From Centrapalus pauciflorus (Eukaryota > Streptophyta > Magnoliopsida > Asterales > Asteraceae), in assembly GCA_020465985.1 (NCBI GenBank), contig JAANYP010004711.1, positions 382,750 through 446,749 of the forward strand: a DNA stretch of 64,000 bases, read 5' to 3'. The notes under the pieces are model-generated. The model saw only the letters and a program-made list of their open reading frames with translations, searched no databases and was not told the origin of the DNA. This document shows positions 34,755 to 47,435 of the stretch, in pieces. The first letter of the stretch is position 1. Every line of letters begins with the position of its first letter. Both the position numbers and the translations under genes were made by a program.

Positions 34755-35671
34755 TAATATATATAATCATTTTGCTAATTATCTTGTTAATTTATGCGTT
34801 GTCCATGTGTTTTATTCAATATATTCGAATTTAGGGAGGGGGGTTCGAATTTAAGTATTAAATTCGAACATATATAACCAAATTCGAAATCATAGCTTCG
34901 AACATAGTGCTAAATTCGAATCATATGCTTAAATTTGAATGCATGATTCGAACTTAGGGTCAAATTCGAACCCTTGGTTCGATTTTAGCTATAATCGAAT
35001 TTGTATAATGCATTTCGAATTTGTTCTTGGCATCTCGAATTTGTTCATATTTTACAGCTTTTAAACAAACATTTCAAGGTCTAAAATCATGAATATGCTA
35101 AGTAATAAGCCTAGGTTTGATTCTATTATACATACTCTAACAAAATCGAGTTAAACTCAAGCTAAAATAGCTTTAATCGTATCAATAGATGAGAATATGA
35201 GATTTTCTTCAAAACTGAAATAAGGAAATCAGAAAACAACGATTCTTACCTCAAATTCGTACTAAATCACACGTGAAATAGCAGATTCTTGTAGTACTCT
35301 TCGAGACCTTTCCAATGACGTATAGAACTCGAGATTTGGCAAGTCGATTTGGGAGAAAAGCTAGAGAGGTCAGTTTTAGAGAGAGAGTAGAGAGAGAGTA
35401 GAGAGAGAGTCAATTAGGTGTTTAATGATCCTTAATTAGGTTTATATACTTCATTTTATTATTTTGTGTAATTAACCCACTTTTACTTTTGTATCTTACA
35501 TCTCTTTTATTTAATTATCTTTAATAATTTATTAAATCATAATTTAAATATTTATATAATTTAATTAAATATTTCATAACTTAATTAAATTATAATTCAA
35601 ATAATGTAATAAAATTACATTATTGGTTCAAAATACAGAAATTAAGCTTAGCTAAAGACTAGGTTGTTACA
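33457..35671 (-). repeat. 5-prime LTR of gypsy E (2215 bp)
   Basis: On the minus strand it runs from TGTAACAACCTAG (35671) to GGTCTTCACA (33457), with proper TG and CA ends. A TATA box is at 35441-35448 (TATATAAA). It contains repeated AATTCGAA words (34820-35050), a short AT tract (about 34707-34762) and GA-rich runs (35365-35412). It directly adjoins C aORF codons at 35672. Confidence 0.9.
35441..35448 (-). promoter_or_regulatory. TATA box in the gypsy E 5-prime LTR
   Basis: TATATAAA on the minus strand, about 230 bp inside the LTR, and conserved in the 3-prime LTR. It is the likely promoter of the element. Confidence 0.5.
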
Positions 35672-38583
35672 GATTATCATGCAGATTTTTGACGTCATCT
35701 ATGTTCACAAAGTCTAGGTCACATTCATGCAGGAGCTGCACTGATTCGACTTCTTGAAGAACCTCAAATGCTGGATTGAACAGTCGAGCTCTTTTGAACA
35801 TATGAATCCTTATGAGCTTTACAATCTTTGATTTCGACCAATACTCAGCCTTCTATCTTTTATCCCTGAGCGTCATCTGATTGTACTCTCCCTATTCAGC
35901 TCTAGATGCATCAGTTAGTTCCATCAGTAGACGTCTGCTGAATGACCCAGGCTTCTTTCTGAACACCATTTTGAACCTTTCTTCAAGAAAGGGATTCTGA
36001 AACTCATTTACGGGGAATTTTCTCAAGAAATCTTTCAGGCCTTGAACTGGGGGTTCTTCTAGTTCGGCCCGTTGGGTTTCAAGTAGTTTCAAAATTCTCC
36101 CCCTACGTTCTTGCCTCAACTCTTCTTTTTAATTCCACAGACAGAGCCTGTACCCCACCTTTAGAATAGCAACATACCCAATATAGATCATTTTCATCGT
36201 GGATTGGAGTTATTTCAGGCCTATTATCAAAGCAATCCACAATTCTAGGGACTGAAGACTCGGCTTCCTGGGTTTGGGTTTGGATTTGGGGTATTGTTTG
36301 GACTTTAGGAGGACTTTGGACCAGTGGGATTTCTTTGGGAGTAGGGGAGGAAGCTTGTATAGAGGATACAATTTCTTGTTGAGGCACGTGGGGTGGGGAA
36401 TTTAAGAATTCGAAAGATGATGATGATTTCTGTGGAGACTCTGGTTTAGGCTTGGGAATAATCGGAGGATAGTCTTGGTCGTTATCAGAGTCTGTATCAG
36501 ACACTAATATGACTTCGACCTTTTCAAAGATTGGATCATATTCCACCATTGCTGAGAGTGGATCTAACGGTGCAGCCCCTTGAAAAATTTGTTCCCACTC
36601 CATCAATTCCTGAACCCCAGAATTCTATTCTCCAAACCCTTGAATATATGTCCCTTCTGCTTCTGCTCCCCTACATTATGCATATGCTCCTCAAACTGAA
36701 CCTGTTGGCGTTTCTCCCCCTCATGGCGATCAGGGTCGTCCTGATCGTCATGCTTTCTTTTTAGGGATTTAGCCTGAGGACGGCATTGAAGATCAATTAC
36801 CGCAGACTCTAGGCGGTCCATCCTGCTGTTTAGCTGCTCTTGGACTTATAGAATAAGACGAGTAAGGGCGTCCATCTTCTCGGAGTGCTTTGTGATTTGT
36901 GATTGGACTGAATAGGTAACTGGTGGCGGCTGTTCCTTAGAGGCAACACCCTTACCCTTGATAAATGATAACATGGCGGTAGGTCGCTCGTTGAAAGCTT
37001 CTTTATGGGCATCCAGGTAACAACACCAGCAACACGAAGAGCCGTTGTTAGCATCTCGAGAGATATCTCGGGATGGCCTGATGTTGATGGCATTTGTTTG
37101 TCAACACCAGGTCTTTCTTCTGTCATTTCTGGCTCCACCTCGGGATGCTCAGATCCGGAAGTTTGTTGAGCCGCTACGAAGGCGGCAGGAGTGGACACCA
37201 CGGAGGCGTCGTGCGTTGTGTGGGGGTGGGGTGTGAGCTGTGGTCAAATGAACGGTGGTCACCAGGGGCGACAGGTGACCTGCTTCAACATCACCTCTCT
37301 TCGAGTGAGAGGGTGATGGTGTATGTGCAGACTCCCCGTTGAATGAAATGGTTTCATGTTGAGGGGATACCAAGTAGATGGTGGGGGTTATTTCGACCAC
37401 GGGACTGGTGGTCTTATGGTGGGTTGTCCGGCTGATAGGGCTAAGAACACCCTCAGATGCAGCACCCTCATCTCTCAATTGGACAGAGACGGTCCGTTCG
37501 GAATCGACCGCCTCTTCTTGCTCTCCTTCACCTCCCTCCCTCACATTAGACATCTCCCGCTCACCCGTACCCAAAATATTTTCAACTGTCGCCTCTATTC
37601 CCTCTATCTCACTCAAACGCTCCTCTCCGTCGGACTGATTTGGCTCAGTCGGATATGACCGAGCCTCATCTGGATATATTGCCCTGATGTATTTACTTAC
37701 CCTTTCCGTTTGAACGGCTTGATGTAGCAGCGATAATGGAATATACATTACCGCAACATTTGCAGTTGTCGTTGGGATCCTGATTCTCTGAAGTGAGGGA
37801 GTGAAGTAGACATCTGCCTCGGGACATTCATGGATTTTGTCGTCCTAGTCCATTGCGAATTGATGATGAGTTGTAAGAACCTCTGGAATGGAATGTATTT
37901 ACGCCCGCGTCTGGTTCGTTTCTCGAGTACCGCTCTCTTTAACTCCTCGAAGATGAATGCCACATAGTCATAATGACGATCGTATGCGAAGGAGGCAAAC
38001 ATCGTGAGTACTTGGATGGAGACAGAGTCGTGTCCAGAATGTTTGCCTATAAAGCACTTGTTGATGATAGCGAACAGGACTCTCCAGTGGGATTGTAGGT
38101 GCTTTGTTCGGAATTTTGATGGATTGGTGAGTTGGCCATCATATCCTAATTTCCAAATCTCTTCAAGGGTTCCGATTACAGAAGGAATGGGGGCAAAGGC
38201 GTATTTAGCGACGGAATGGTTTTAAGAGGGTAGGTAGAGAATATGGCGAATGGCTTCTTGTGTGATTTTGAATGGAACGGAGTCTATGATAGTGGTGAAG
38301 GGGGGTTCAACATCAGACACGAATGTGAGGTGATGCCAAAAACTGTTGAAGGTAGATTGAAGGTAAGGATGTGGCGGTGTTAGGGCGTAGAAAAGGGGGT
38401 GGCCTTTGAGAATATCAAAAGAGTATCCTCTGCTTCGTGACGAAGGGTGGAAATGTCAAGTTGCCAGTTATGATGGGCAAACTCAACAAATTGGGATGCA
38501 GGGAGAAGAGATTCTTCGGGTAGTTGGGCGTTATTATTTGGAAGTGGAGAATGCAGAAGGGTTAAGATGATTTCCGGATACAT
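35672..38583 (-). pseudogene. Extra 3-prime ORF (aORF) of copia C, decayed
   Basis: The start ATG at 38583 (MYPEIILTLLHSPLP) lies five bases after a TACTAAC...TTTATAG acceptor-like site. Stops and frameshifts break the frame many times. Between 38100 and 37855 the family domain is readable: HWRVLFAIINKCFIGKHSGHD, then YDYVAFIFEELKRAV, then YIPFQRFLQLII. It lines up residue by residue with GQWRFLAHVFMVCFAPKKAGFD, YSFSEMFFSEF and YPRFIMMLI of B3. A Thr/Ser/Pro-rich and acidic middle follows (37748-36830), then a region with IVLVSDTDSDNDQD (about 36500) and a charged C-terminal part (36119-35892). The last readable codons (FVNIDDVKNLHDN) touch the gypsy E LTR. Confidence 0.72.
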
Positions 38584-38588
38584 GAGTC

Positions 38589-38613
38589 CTATAAACATGC
38601 AACAGTGTTAGTA
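38589..38613 (-). promoter_or_regulatory. Splice-acceptor-like site before the C aORF
   Basis: On the minus strand: TACTAAC (38613-38607), the perfect branch-site consensus, then TGTTTATAG ending at 38589, then GACTCATG with the start codon. This is the cleanest of the acceptor-like sites in the window. The function is inferred. Confidence 0.5.
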
Positions 38614-40388
38614 TATCAGACTTAAAAGAATGAAACATTGATACTAAGTCTGAGAGAAGTGTGAATTTGAAACTGTCTATTCTGTTTAAAGCATCGGGTT
38701 TTTTATCAGTAGAATGTGAATTCTACTGAATAAAGTCCAAAGTCAATCGTTAAGAGACCAATGTTAGAATACACATTTTCTCTCAAACACTTATCCTAAC
38801 TCTAATCAACGGTGCATAGGACATGGAATATTTTTGAGATTTTTTTATTTTTGATAAAAATGAGAAAATGGGAAATTAAAAAAAAATTCTAAGTGAAGAA
38901 TTTCGGATGAGCCGAAATTCGGATGAATAGTGGTCCGAATTCGGTTCTACTGAAATTCGGAAAAAAAATAATGCATGAAAAACTAAGTATGAAAATACAT
39001 ATGGGAGGACTGAATTTCGGATGGGGACCGAATTCGGATGGACCGAAAAAAATGCATAGATGAACTAAATATACAATTGATACTATATGAGGTCATCCGA
39101 ATTTCGGATGGTCTGAAATTCGGTTGAAACATATAAAATAATTGTATATATTTTCTAAGTGTTGTCTACTAATCCGAAATTCGGATGGGTCCATAAAACT
39201 GAACATTTGAAAACTGAAAAATTTTTAAGTGTGGCTCATCTGAAATTCGGATAGTCCGAACTTCGGATGCACCGAATTGTGGACGTAGAAAATTTCAGCA
39301 TTTAAAGAGTTCATGCACATGCAACGTGAACAGTTAAAAAAGTCATAAAAATGCATGAAAATGCAGATCCTAATGTAAAACCTGTAATGAGAAGTTTATA
39401 TAACTACACTAAGTGAAAATGAACATATTTAAGTACTGAAAAATGCTAAAAACCGGATATAAAAACCCTAAAAATTCGAAAATTAAAAGCACTAAATATG
39501 ATGTTATGAATTGAAATAAAAGAGAAATAGTGTTACCTGAAGGTAGATTAACACGAAAATGCAACAAAAACGAAGAAAAACGTCTGTGAGAAGCGGCTGA
39601 AAGTTTGAAAATCTTGTTAATGGCAGTGGGGTGTGTGACTATAGAGAGAAGAAGAAAATAACAGCTTAGTGAGGAAGAAAGTTTTTACCTGCTTTTTTAA
39701 ATCGTGGGGCGGGTCGGGTAAAAGAGGATCCGCAGGTTTGTAAGAAAAATTGGGCAGCCGTATTTTTTAAAGAAAATGCACAAAATGGGCTTAAAAATTT
39801 GTACCAAAATTAAAAAATGAGCCCAATTAAAAATCTTTTTGGATTTTTGAATTTTAGACTAAGGCATAGATGAATAAAGTAAAATAGGAACTAAAAACTA
39901 TTTTGGATTTTCTTTAAACTTTTCTAAGAATACCAACAAAATAAAATATTTTTGACTTTTTGGAAAAAATAACAAGCTAAATAAAGCGTAAAATATTTTT
40001 GTGTTTTTCTGAATGGTCACATTTAAATTAAAAGTTAAACAACCTAAAACTTAACATTGTAGAAATTTTAAAAACTAATATTATACGAACTAACATCCTA
40101 AAAAAATACTCCCCCTCAATTAAACACATATCATTTTCTAATATAGACTCTAGAACCTTTTAAGCCTTTGAGATACAGACAAACCTGGATATATTAGCGT
40201 CCCACTCAATTATGAACAATTCATATAGCAAGTTTTCAGGATCATTAGTTATTAAAAATGTACATAGATAAGGAAATACTGAATTTTAATTTTGTGACAC
40301 AACCTTTAAACTTAAATAACAAATATCTTCAAAAATAAAGGAATTACAAACACATATGTTTGAAATTATTTTAGAAAATGTCTGAAAT
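38614..40388 (-). other. Pol-to-aORF spacer of copia C with ATTCGGA words
   Basis: About 1.8 kb of non-coding AT-rich DNA. From 38900 to 39280 the words GAAATTCGGATG, CCGAATTCGG and their complements recur about fifteen times. The rest is AT-rich without a supported feature. It corresponds in position to the B spacers but uses a different repeated word. Confidence 0.55.
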
Positions 40389-43300
40389 TTAACTAGAAGG
40401 TGGATTCAATATGCCGATATGTGATACTAAAAACTGAAAACGAGGTTCGTCTAAAGCTTTAGTAAAAATATCAGCAAGTTGATATTCTGTGCCAACAACA
40501 TACAATTCAATTGTTCCCTTTTCTACGTGATCTTTAATTAAATGATACCTGATGTCTATATGTTTTGTTCGTGAGTGATGCACGGGATTGCAAGATAGCA
40601 ATCACAATTTTAAAATCATAGTAGATTGGGATATTGGTGAGCGAGAACCCATAATCACGAAACTGTGTTCGCATCCACGGCACTTGAGAGCAACAGCTTG
40701 CAGCTGCTACATACTCAGCTTCTGCTGTGGATGTTGAAACACTATTCTACTTTTTAGAGGACTAACTCACCGGTCTGTCTCCCAAAAATTGTATTCCTCC
40801 TGAAATGCTCTTCCTATCAACTCTACAACCTTCATATGAAGCATCTAAAAAGGCAGTAAGATCAAAGTTGGTTCCCTTTGGATACCAGAGACCAAGATCG
40901 GGTGTACCCTTCAAATAACGAAAAATGCGTTTTACCCCAGTTAGGTGTGATTCTTTTGGGTCAGCCTAAAAACGAGCACAAAGGCATGTTGAAAACATTA
41001 TATCTGATCTACTTGCCGTAAGATACTGTAAGGATCCAATCATCCCTCTGTTAGTTGTATTGTCGACACTTTTCCCGGCAGGATCAGTGTCTAACTTACA
41101 GTTTGAAGCCATGGGAGTTGCGATACTCGTGCAAGAGTCTAACTTGTACTTATTGAGAATGTCAAGAGTATATTTCGACTGATTCACAAAAATCCCATTT
41201 TCAAGTTGTTTGGCTTGTAATCCGAGGAAAAAATTCATTTCCCCTATCATACTCATCTCGAACCTGGACTCCATTAGAGATGAGAAATCCTTACAGAAAT
41301 TACTGTCAGTAGATCAAAATATAATATCGTCGACATATATTTGGACTAGCATTATGTGATGGCATTCCCTTTTTGTGAATAATGTTGTGTCCATCACACC
41401 TTTGCTGAAACCAGCAGAGATAAGAAAATTTGAAAGACTGTCATACCATGCTCGAGGTGCTTGTTTCAAACCATAGAGGGATTTGTCTAGAACATAAACA
41501 TGGTCTGGTTTATGTGCATCGACAAATCCTTGTAGTTGTTTAACGTACACCTCTTCGTTGAGTTCACCGTTCAGGAAGGCTGTCTTGATGTCCATCTGGT
41601 ACACTTTGAAATCTTTGTATATCGCATACGCCAAGAAGATTCTGATTGTTTCTATATGTGCAACTGGAGCGAAGGTCTGGTCATAATCTATGCCTTCTTG
41701 CTGTCGGTAGCCTTTGGTGACAAGTCTTGCTTTATTCCTTACCACAATGCCGTTTTCATCTTGTTTGTTCTTAAAAATCCACTTTGTTCCGATTATGGTT
41801 CGGTCTTTTGGTTTGGGAATTAACCGCTATACTCTGAGCTTTTTAAACTGGTTGAGCTCTTCTTCAATTGCCACAATCCAGTCAGGGTCTTTCAAAGCTT
41901 CATCCACACGAGCAAGCTCTATCATACTAAGGTGACGCAAAGAGACATTCATTAGTAGATGCCCTTCGAGTTTGGACACCAGTTGAGAGATCACCAATAA
42001 TTTGTTCGGTTGGGTGACTCCGGGTCCATTTTGTCTCGTGTGGAAGGGGTGAACGTGATGGAACCTCAGTGGTGAGGGTGGGAATGGATTATGAGTCATG
42101 GTCGATGGTTTCAAATGAATGTAACACTGGTTCTGGTTCGAGTTCAGCTTGATCAGATACAGGATTAATGTTTGTCATTACGTGTGAGGGCATTTATTGA
42201 GTAGATTCAACTGGAGATGTTTCAGTGGATGAAGTGGATTGAGGTGGATGTAAAGTGGTAGGTGAATCAGATGGAGTTTGTTGCGTAGTTGAATCGTTCG
42301 ATGTGTTAACTACAGAAGAAGAAATAGTAGAAATGATAGCACTAGAACAAAAAAATTCTACATAAAACGGATCAAATAAATTAACCAAATCAAAAGGAGA
42401 AAAAGAAGTAGGTTATGAAGAGTCTCCAGGCATTGGTGTAATATGTGGTCCTGATTGATCAACTTCGGGTGCCAGTTCAGCCATTTCATCAAATGTGACA
42501 TGCACACTCTCATTAATTGTTCTGGTGCAAGTGTTGTATGCGCGATATGCCTTCGAGTTGGATGAGCATCCAATGGAGATCGCTTCATCCGCCTTCTCAT
42601 TGAATTTCCCGAGGTTGGCCTTGTCATTAAGCACGTAGCACCTGCAACCAAATACACGTAAGTACTTGATAAAAGGAACTTTATTCAGAAAGAGTTGGTA
42701 TGGAGTTTTATTGAAGCACTTATGGATTATAGAGAGATTCTGGGAGTAGCAAGTTGTTGATACGGCTTCGGTCCACAAGAACGGAGGTGGCTTTGAATAT
42801 TTCAGCATTGTGCGAGCTGCTTCCACAAGGGTATGGTGATGCCTTTCCACGACTCCATTTTGTTGAGTTGTTCTAGTAGCAGAGTACTAACGATGAATAC
42901 CTTTGGATTGAAGGAAGTTCTCTACTACCGAGTTCTTGAATTCTGTGCTGTTGTCAGATCAGAATGATTAAAGATACAGCTGTTGTTGGGTTTCGACACT
43001 CTTAATAAAATCAATGATCTCTTGAGCTGTCTCATCCTTGGATCGTAAGAATTTTACCTAGATCTATCGTGAATACTCGTCAACGATAACCAACACGTAT
43101 CGCTTCCCATTTATGCTTTGTGTTCGCATTGGGCCGCATAAATCCATGTGAAGTAACTTCAACACTCTCTTTGAATATGGTTCGGGTTTTGTCTTGTGAG
43201 ATGATCTTTTATTTTTTCCTTTCTCACATGCTCCACATAGATGATCCTTTTCGTAACTCAGTTCTGGGAGTCCTTTCACCAGTTGTTTTACAGCCAGCTT

Positions 43301-43747
43301 GTTGATATTTTCAAAGTTTAAGTGTGATAGCCTGCGGTGCCATAACCAAGAGTCTTTTGAAGAGGCTTTTGACAGAACGCAAATGTTATCCTTAACCATA
43401 AGCTTAGCTACATCGATGGTGTAAAGGTTAGAGCTACGGGAACCAGATAAGATTTCTTTTCCATCCATACTCTTAACACTACAGTTCTTAGCCCTAAATG
43501 TAACCTCTAGCCATTTATCACAGAGTTGACCTATGCTAAACAAATTATAAGATAACCCCTCAACATAGTCAACATCCTTGATGACTAGATTATTCAAGAC
43601 TAAATCCTCGTATTCTTTTATATGAGCATGATTATTGTTCTCGAATTTGATTGTCCCATAATACTGTTCTACTATGTTGGATAACAACTCTCTCCTCCAA
43701 GTCATATACTTAGAGCAACCCGGATCCATATACGAGATAGATTTTTC
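40389..43747 (-). pseudogene. pol: pol of copia C (protease, integrase, RT, RNase H)
   Basis: The protease site reads YMDPGCSKYMTW at 43729, with the catalytic DSG changed to DPG. The GAG-pre-integrase has LWHRRLSHLN and CGAC. The integrase has HMDLCGP; after a stop near 43064, SDNSTEF and VVERHHHT, so DDE residues are recognisable. RT has WIFKNKQDENG after a TAG at 41827-41829, then ARLVTKGYRQQEGIDYDQTF and LYGLKQAPRAWY. YVDDIIF is intact (near 41330) but is followed at once by TGA. RNase H is readable with two or more stops between 40966 and 40601 and ends SHIGILNPPSS at 40389. The copy is inactive. Confidence 0.87.
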
Positions 43748-43766
43748 CTGAAAATAAAGAATACAT
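43748..43766 (-). promoter_or_regulatory. Splice-acceptor-like site before pol of copia C
   Basis: On the minus strand: GTATTCTTTATTTTCAG ending at 43748. The pol frame is open from the next base (E-K-S-I-S-Y-M-D-P-G-C-S). About 250 bp of non-coding DNA lie between the gag end near 44000 and this site. The function is inferred. Confidence 0.45.
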
Positions 43767-43999
43767 GCAATGAAAAACTATAGGCATTTAAACAGATCCA
43801 TCATAAATTAACATCTAAATTGTGTTCTGAACCGAGTGTTCAGAAAACATGATGATTTTAGACCGGGTCCTGAGCTGAGTGCACAGAAGCCAAATGTATC
43901 GGTTTAAGCACAACCGACAAGCAGAAGAATGGGTCTTAGACTATGATAACTAGAAGCCAATTCAGTGAAGTTTGGGTCTTAATCTGAAGTAACCAACAA

Positions 44000-46164
44000 C
44001 CATTTGCATTAAAATCACATAACTTTGAGTACCCATCTTAGGATGGGTCCTTTTGGGTTAGGTGTTCCAGGAGAGTATGACACGTGTACAGTCTTAGGAA
44101 CCTATTTAGCAGTTATGTGTGGACAGAATGCAGAGCCTTTTGGAATCCATTTATGTTTGGATTTAACAGGCTTTGGAACCTTAGGCGATGATAATTACCT
44201 TTGGTTTTGGATTTTTTGAAACTTGTTTGACATTTTCTTTGGTTTTAGGCCTAGGAAAAGTACAAGTCTCGGTTTTTGTGGAGGCCGATGATGCAGTATA
44301 TTTTTTATTTTCTTTTTCCGAATTCTTTAAACAGGATAAAGCACAAAAGCATTCATTTCAAGTACTTGACGCCTAAAAGGAGTTGGATATAATTTAAACA
44401 AGTCACCAAACAAATACTTTAAACAAGAAATAGAATTCTATACATCATTACAAATATTGTTTTCTGAGATTATATGCAACCTCTCTCTAGAAACAAATTC
44501 ATCTGGCATAACAGCCTTCATCATAAATAAAAAACTGGAAAAATCTTGCATAGACGTTTTGGGCACTTTTCTCACATGATCTGTAGGAACAAAACGAAGT
44601 CGGTACGAATGGAAGACTTTGACTTTAAAAACTTTTCTTTTTCTTGATGAGTGGGTTTCTTGGAAGACTTAGATTGATTCTGAGTCTTCTTTGAAACCTC
44701 AGCTTTGAAAGGTTTTGAGCACTCACCTTTAAAACTGACAGAAGAAATTTCAGCTTTTGCTTTACCTTTTTCATATGAAATGAGAGAGATGTTGGTAAGA
44801 TGAGGAAATTTTGGCTCTTTTAAATGAACATTTAATCTTTCAGAAAACATGTCAAATTTTTCTATGTAGACAGTTAATTCTACAGTTTGTTGAAAAGTTT
44901 CGTTTGTCAATTTTTCCTCGCTCTTAAGGAGAGCTTCTTGATAATCAAGAGCTTTATTTCGAGTTGTTTTTAATTCGTTTTCTAAAACTTTGATTTTATG
45001 TTAAAGAACTTTGGTAGGAATATAAAGATGAGGGATTGGTTTTAGTGGTTCTGCCTTCATTTCAGCCTCTGAATAGCTAGACAAGAAATCTTCCTCTAGA
45101 GTAGGTACTCTATAAGGATAACTCTCGTTTAGCTATTCATATTTAAAAGAAGTTTCTTTTTCTTTATTTTCATTTTGTTTCTCATCCTTTTGGGTTAAAA
45201 CTTCTTTTGATGTTTGATAAACGAAAGACTTCAACCCAGCACCCATATATCTCATGTCATACAAAAGAGGTAAAACTTGTTGAACCTTTTCCAGATACTT
45301 AGGATTTTTAAACAATTCCTTGTTTGGAATGATAAAACATAGTTTCTTTGGGTTGCTTTAAATGAAAAGTTTGTTCTGTTTGACCCCGTTTTAGAAATTC
45401 GTCATCTAGGGTCTTTATGCAAGAGTACAAACTATTCTTTCTTCTTCTATTATTTTACATTTTTCCAAACTATCTATGTTTCCAGGCTTACAGACTCTAA
45501 TTGTTTGGAAAGAACAGATATTTCTGATTTTAAAAAGGTCTTTTCATTAGATAGTTTATCCATACAAGATTCAAGGTACGTATTCCTATCCTGAACATCT
45601 ACCTTTTCAATTAACATCTATTTTATCACTTCATGGTTATTTAACCACTTATTTTCATATAATTCAAATGATTCTTTCAAGGTTTGGGCTAGATGTTCGG
45701 CCTTGGCACACTTTTCCTTTTCTACATTAAACCTAGCTTTTAGTTCAAGTATTTGTGTGTGCAAGTTACATTCATTTTGTACAGATAAATTATTTACATG
45801 CTTTTTAATGTAAATGGAATGTACCTCATGTGCCTCCGAATCTGACGTGAAACATTCAGGATCTCCGAACTTGGCCATCAGACAGGTTGTTGGATCTTGC
45901 TTTGTCTCCCCCTCAGCAGCCATGTCTGATTTTGAGTATGACGTGGTAGCATATTCGTCTTGTCTAATGCGATCAGCCATGTAGCAATTTTTTCCTTTAG
46001 CGTCCTCCTCATCAGAATCTACATCATCCCAATAATCCTCCTGAGCAACAAAAGCCATTGCATCAGATCTCTTCTTAGCTGCCTCCAGCTTCCGGTCATA
46101 GTACTCGACGTCTCGTTCGAACTGGTTTTTGCACTCACTAGCAAAGTGGCCCGGTTTCCCACAC
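44000..46164 (-). pseudogene. gag: gag of copia C, part after the B1 insertion
   Basis: It resumes inside the zinc knuckle (G-K-P-G-H-F-A-S-E-C) and continues with KNQFERDVEYYDRKLEAAKK, an acidic stretch, and a long Glu/Lys/Leu coiled-coil-like region (to 45618). Frameshifted remains follow at 45315-45133 and 44910-44572 (Lys/Ser-rich). Near 44190-44000 the typical Sirevirus Gag end is readable (KWIPKGSAF, NPKGPILRWV). Many stops are present. The exact end is uncertain. Confidence 0.75.
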
Positions 46165-46801
46165 TGTTGGTACACCCTGTGTGACGATAGCAGTCTAAGT
46201 GTTCTAGCATTTTGATTCAAGTAATATTACAAAGTATTGGATATTTGATGTATGTGTTTATATATGTTTGATAGTTATTGATTGTGTGTTTGAACTTGAT
46301 GTAATGTACTACAAGAAGTTCAAACATAAAATCAAAGATTAAGTCAAATATAAGTTGAATCATATAATCAAATATAAGTAGAACATGAGAAATTTGAATT
46401 TAGGGACAAATTCGAATTTGACATAGAGACAGATTCGAATGTGATGTATAGGGTAGATTCGAGAGTGTCAAGGGGACAAACTCGAATGGGCCTTGAGCCT
46501 GATTCGAGTTTGTCCCATGACAAACTCGAATGAGCCTCTATAATTAGGGATTAACTCTAATCATTAACAGACTTTTGCAAAATTCGTGAGGGATTAAGCA
46601 AATAGGCGATCTCGAGTTTATCAGCTAAGTGAGTGTTGTTTCGGAGAGAATCATCTCGTAGGTGCGTTCGTGTTCGTCCGTACAGCTTGTTGATAGTCTC
46701 CGTGTTCCGTGTGAGAGTTGTTTCCGTCAAGCCGTTAACGAGGATTCCGCACTCGTTGACGGTGTCGCGTCTAGATATATCTGTAGAGTCGAGACCTTAC
46801 A
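46165..46801 (+). repeat. 5-prime LTR of B1
   Basis: From TGTTGGTACACCCTG to GAGACCTTACA. It contains AAATTCGAATTTG, ATTCGAGAGTG and CAAACTCGAATG words (46390-46540). The 45 bp missing from the 3-prime LTR lie between two copies of ACAAACTCGAATG. Confidence 0.93.
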
Positions 46802-46803
46802 AG

Positions 46804-46816
46804 TGGTATCAGAGCC
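46804..46816 (+). other. Primer-binding site of B1
   Basis: TGGTATCAGAGCC, complementary to initiator tRNA-Met, two bases after the LTR end. Confidence 0.93.
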
Positions 46817-47435
46817 TAAGGGGTGTTCTTCGTGTTCTTCGTGTTCATAAAGATACATCCTAGGTTTCTTGACGCTTTTGGACGGTTAATCTCTCAAGTT
46901 TTCGTATTTTTAGAGCTTATCAAATTGAGATACGGGAAATACTTTGTTCTTTTTCACGTTTTTGATCGAAATCAATATTTTTCTTTGTAAAAATATTGAT
47001 TTAATCTGCAAAACGTTAAAAAATCGAGGTATTAGCCGTTTTTCGAATTTGCGGCGCTCGAATCTGTTAGGAGTAATTAGGGTTTTGCTTAGTTTCGAGT
47101 CTAACCAAATATCCGCTCCTTTCGAGTTTGCTAAAGAGTGTTTCGAGTTTAGAGTGTTCGAGTTGGATTCGAGTTTGGACTAGAGTCGAATAGGAGCTTC
47201 GAGTTTGACTGGGGTTCGAATTTGCATGTGTTTCGAATTTGCTTGGACCTTCGAGTTTGAAACTTTCGAATTTGTCACCCATTTCGAATTTAATTGAATT
47301 TAAGAACTTAAATCAAATTTAATCCCAGATTGGTTTAAACTTAATTATATTCGAATTTATCTAAATTCGAAAGAATTAACTTAAATTAATTTCGAATTAA
47401 ATTTATTAAGTTAAAATTCAATTTCTTTTGAGACA
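46817..47435 (+). other. Untranslated leader of B1
   Basis: About 620 bp between primer site and gag ATG, without a supported ORF. From 47040 to 47400 it has many TTCGAGTTTG, TTTCGAATTTG and TTCGAATT words, the same ones found in the B1 LTR and spacer. GAGGTATTAG near 47027 could be a splice donor, which is only a guess. Confidence 0.55.

Larger units (their letters stand above)
26691..35671 (-). mobile_element. Ty3/gypsy element E (chromovirus, Tekay/Del-like)
   Basis: Minus strand: 5-prime LTR 35671-33457, primer site 33453-33441, gag, protease, RT, RNase H, integrase, chromodomain, and 3-prime LTR from 28581 down to a truncation at about 26691. Gypsy order (RT before integrase) and the C-terminal chromodomain define a chromovirus. 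It is inserted in the aORF of copia C, whose codons continue directly at 35672. The left end is lost at a joint with B3. Four stops, a late frameshift and one intron-like interruption are in the coding frame. Confidence 0.9.

Noticed and set aside
37045..37658. Plus-strand ORFs of 63-100 codons in the C aORF region
   Set aside because: They overlap the aORF remains on the minus strand, with composition expected for antisense frames. No domain is recognisable.
44025..44376. Plus-strand ORFs of about 60 codons in copia C
   Set aside because: They are antisense to the Gag C-terminus (KWIPKG, NPKGP readable on the minus strand) and its gag-pol gap.
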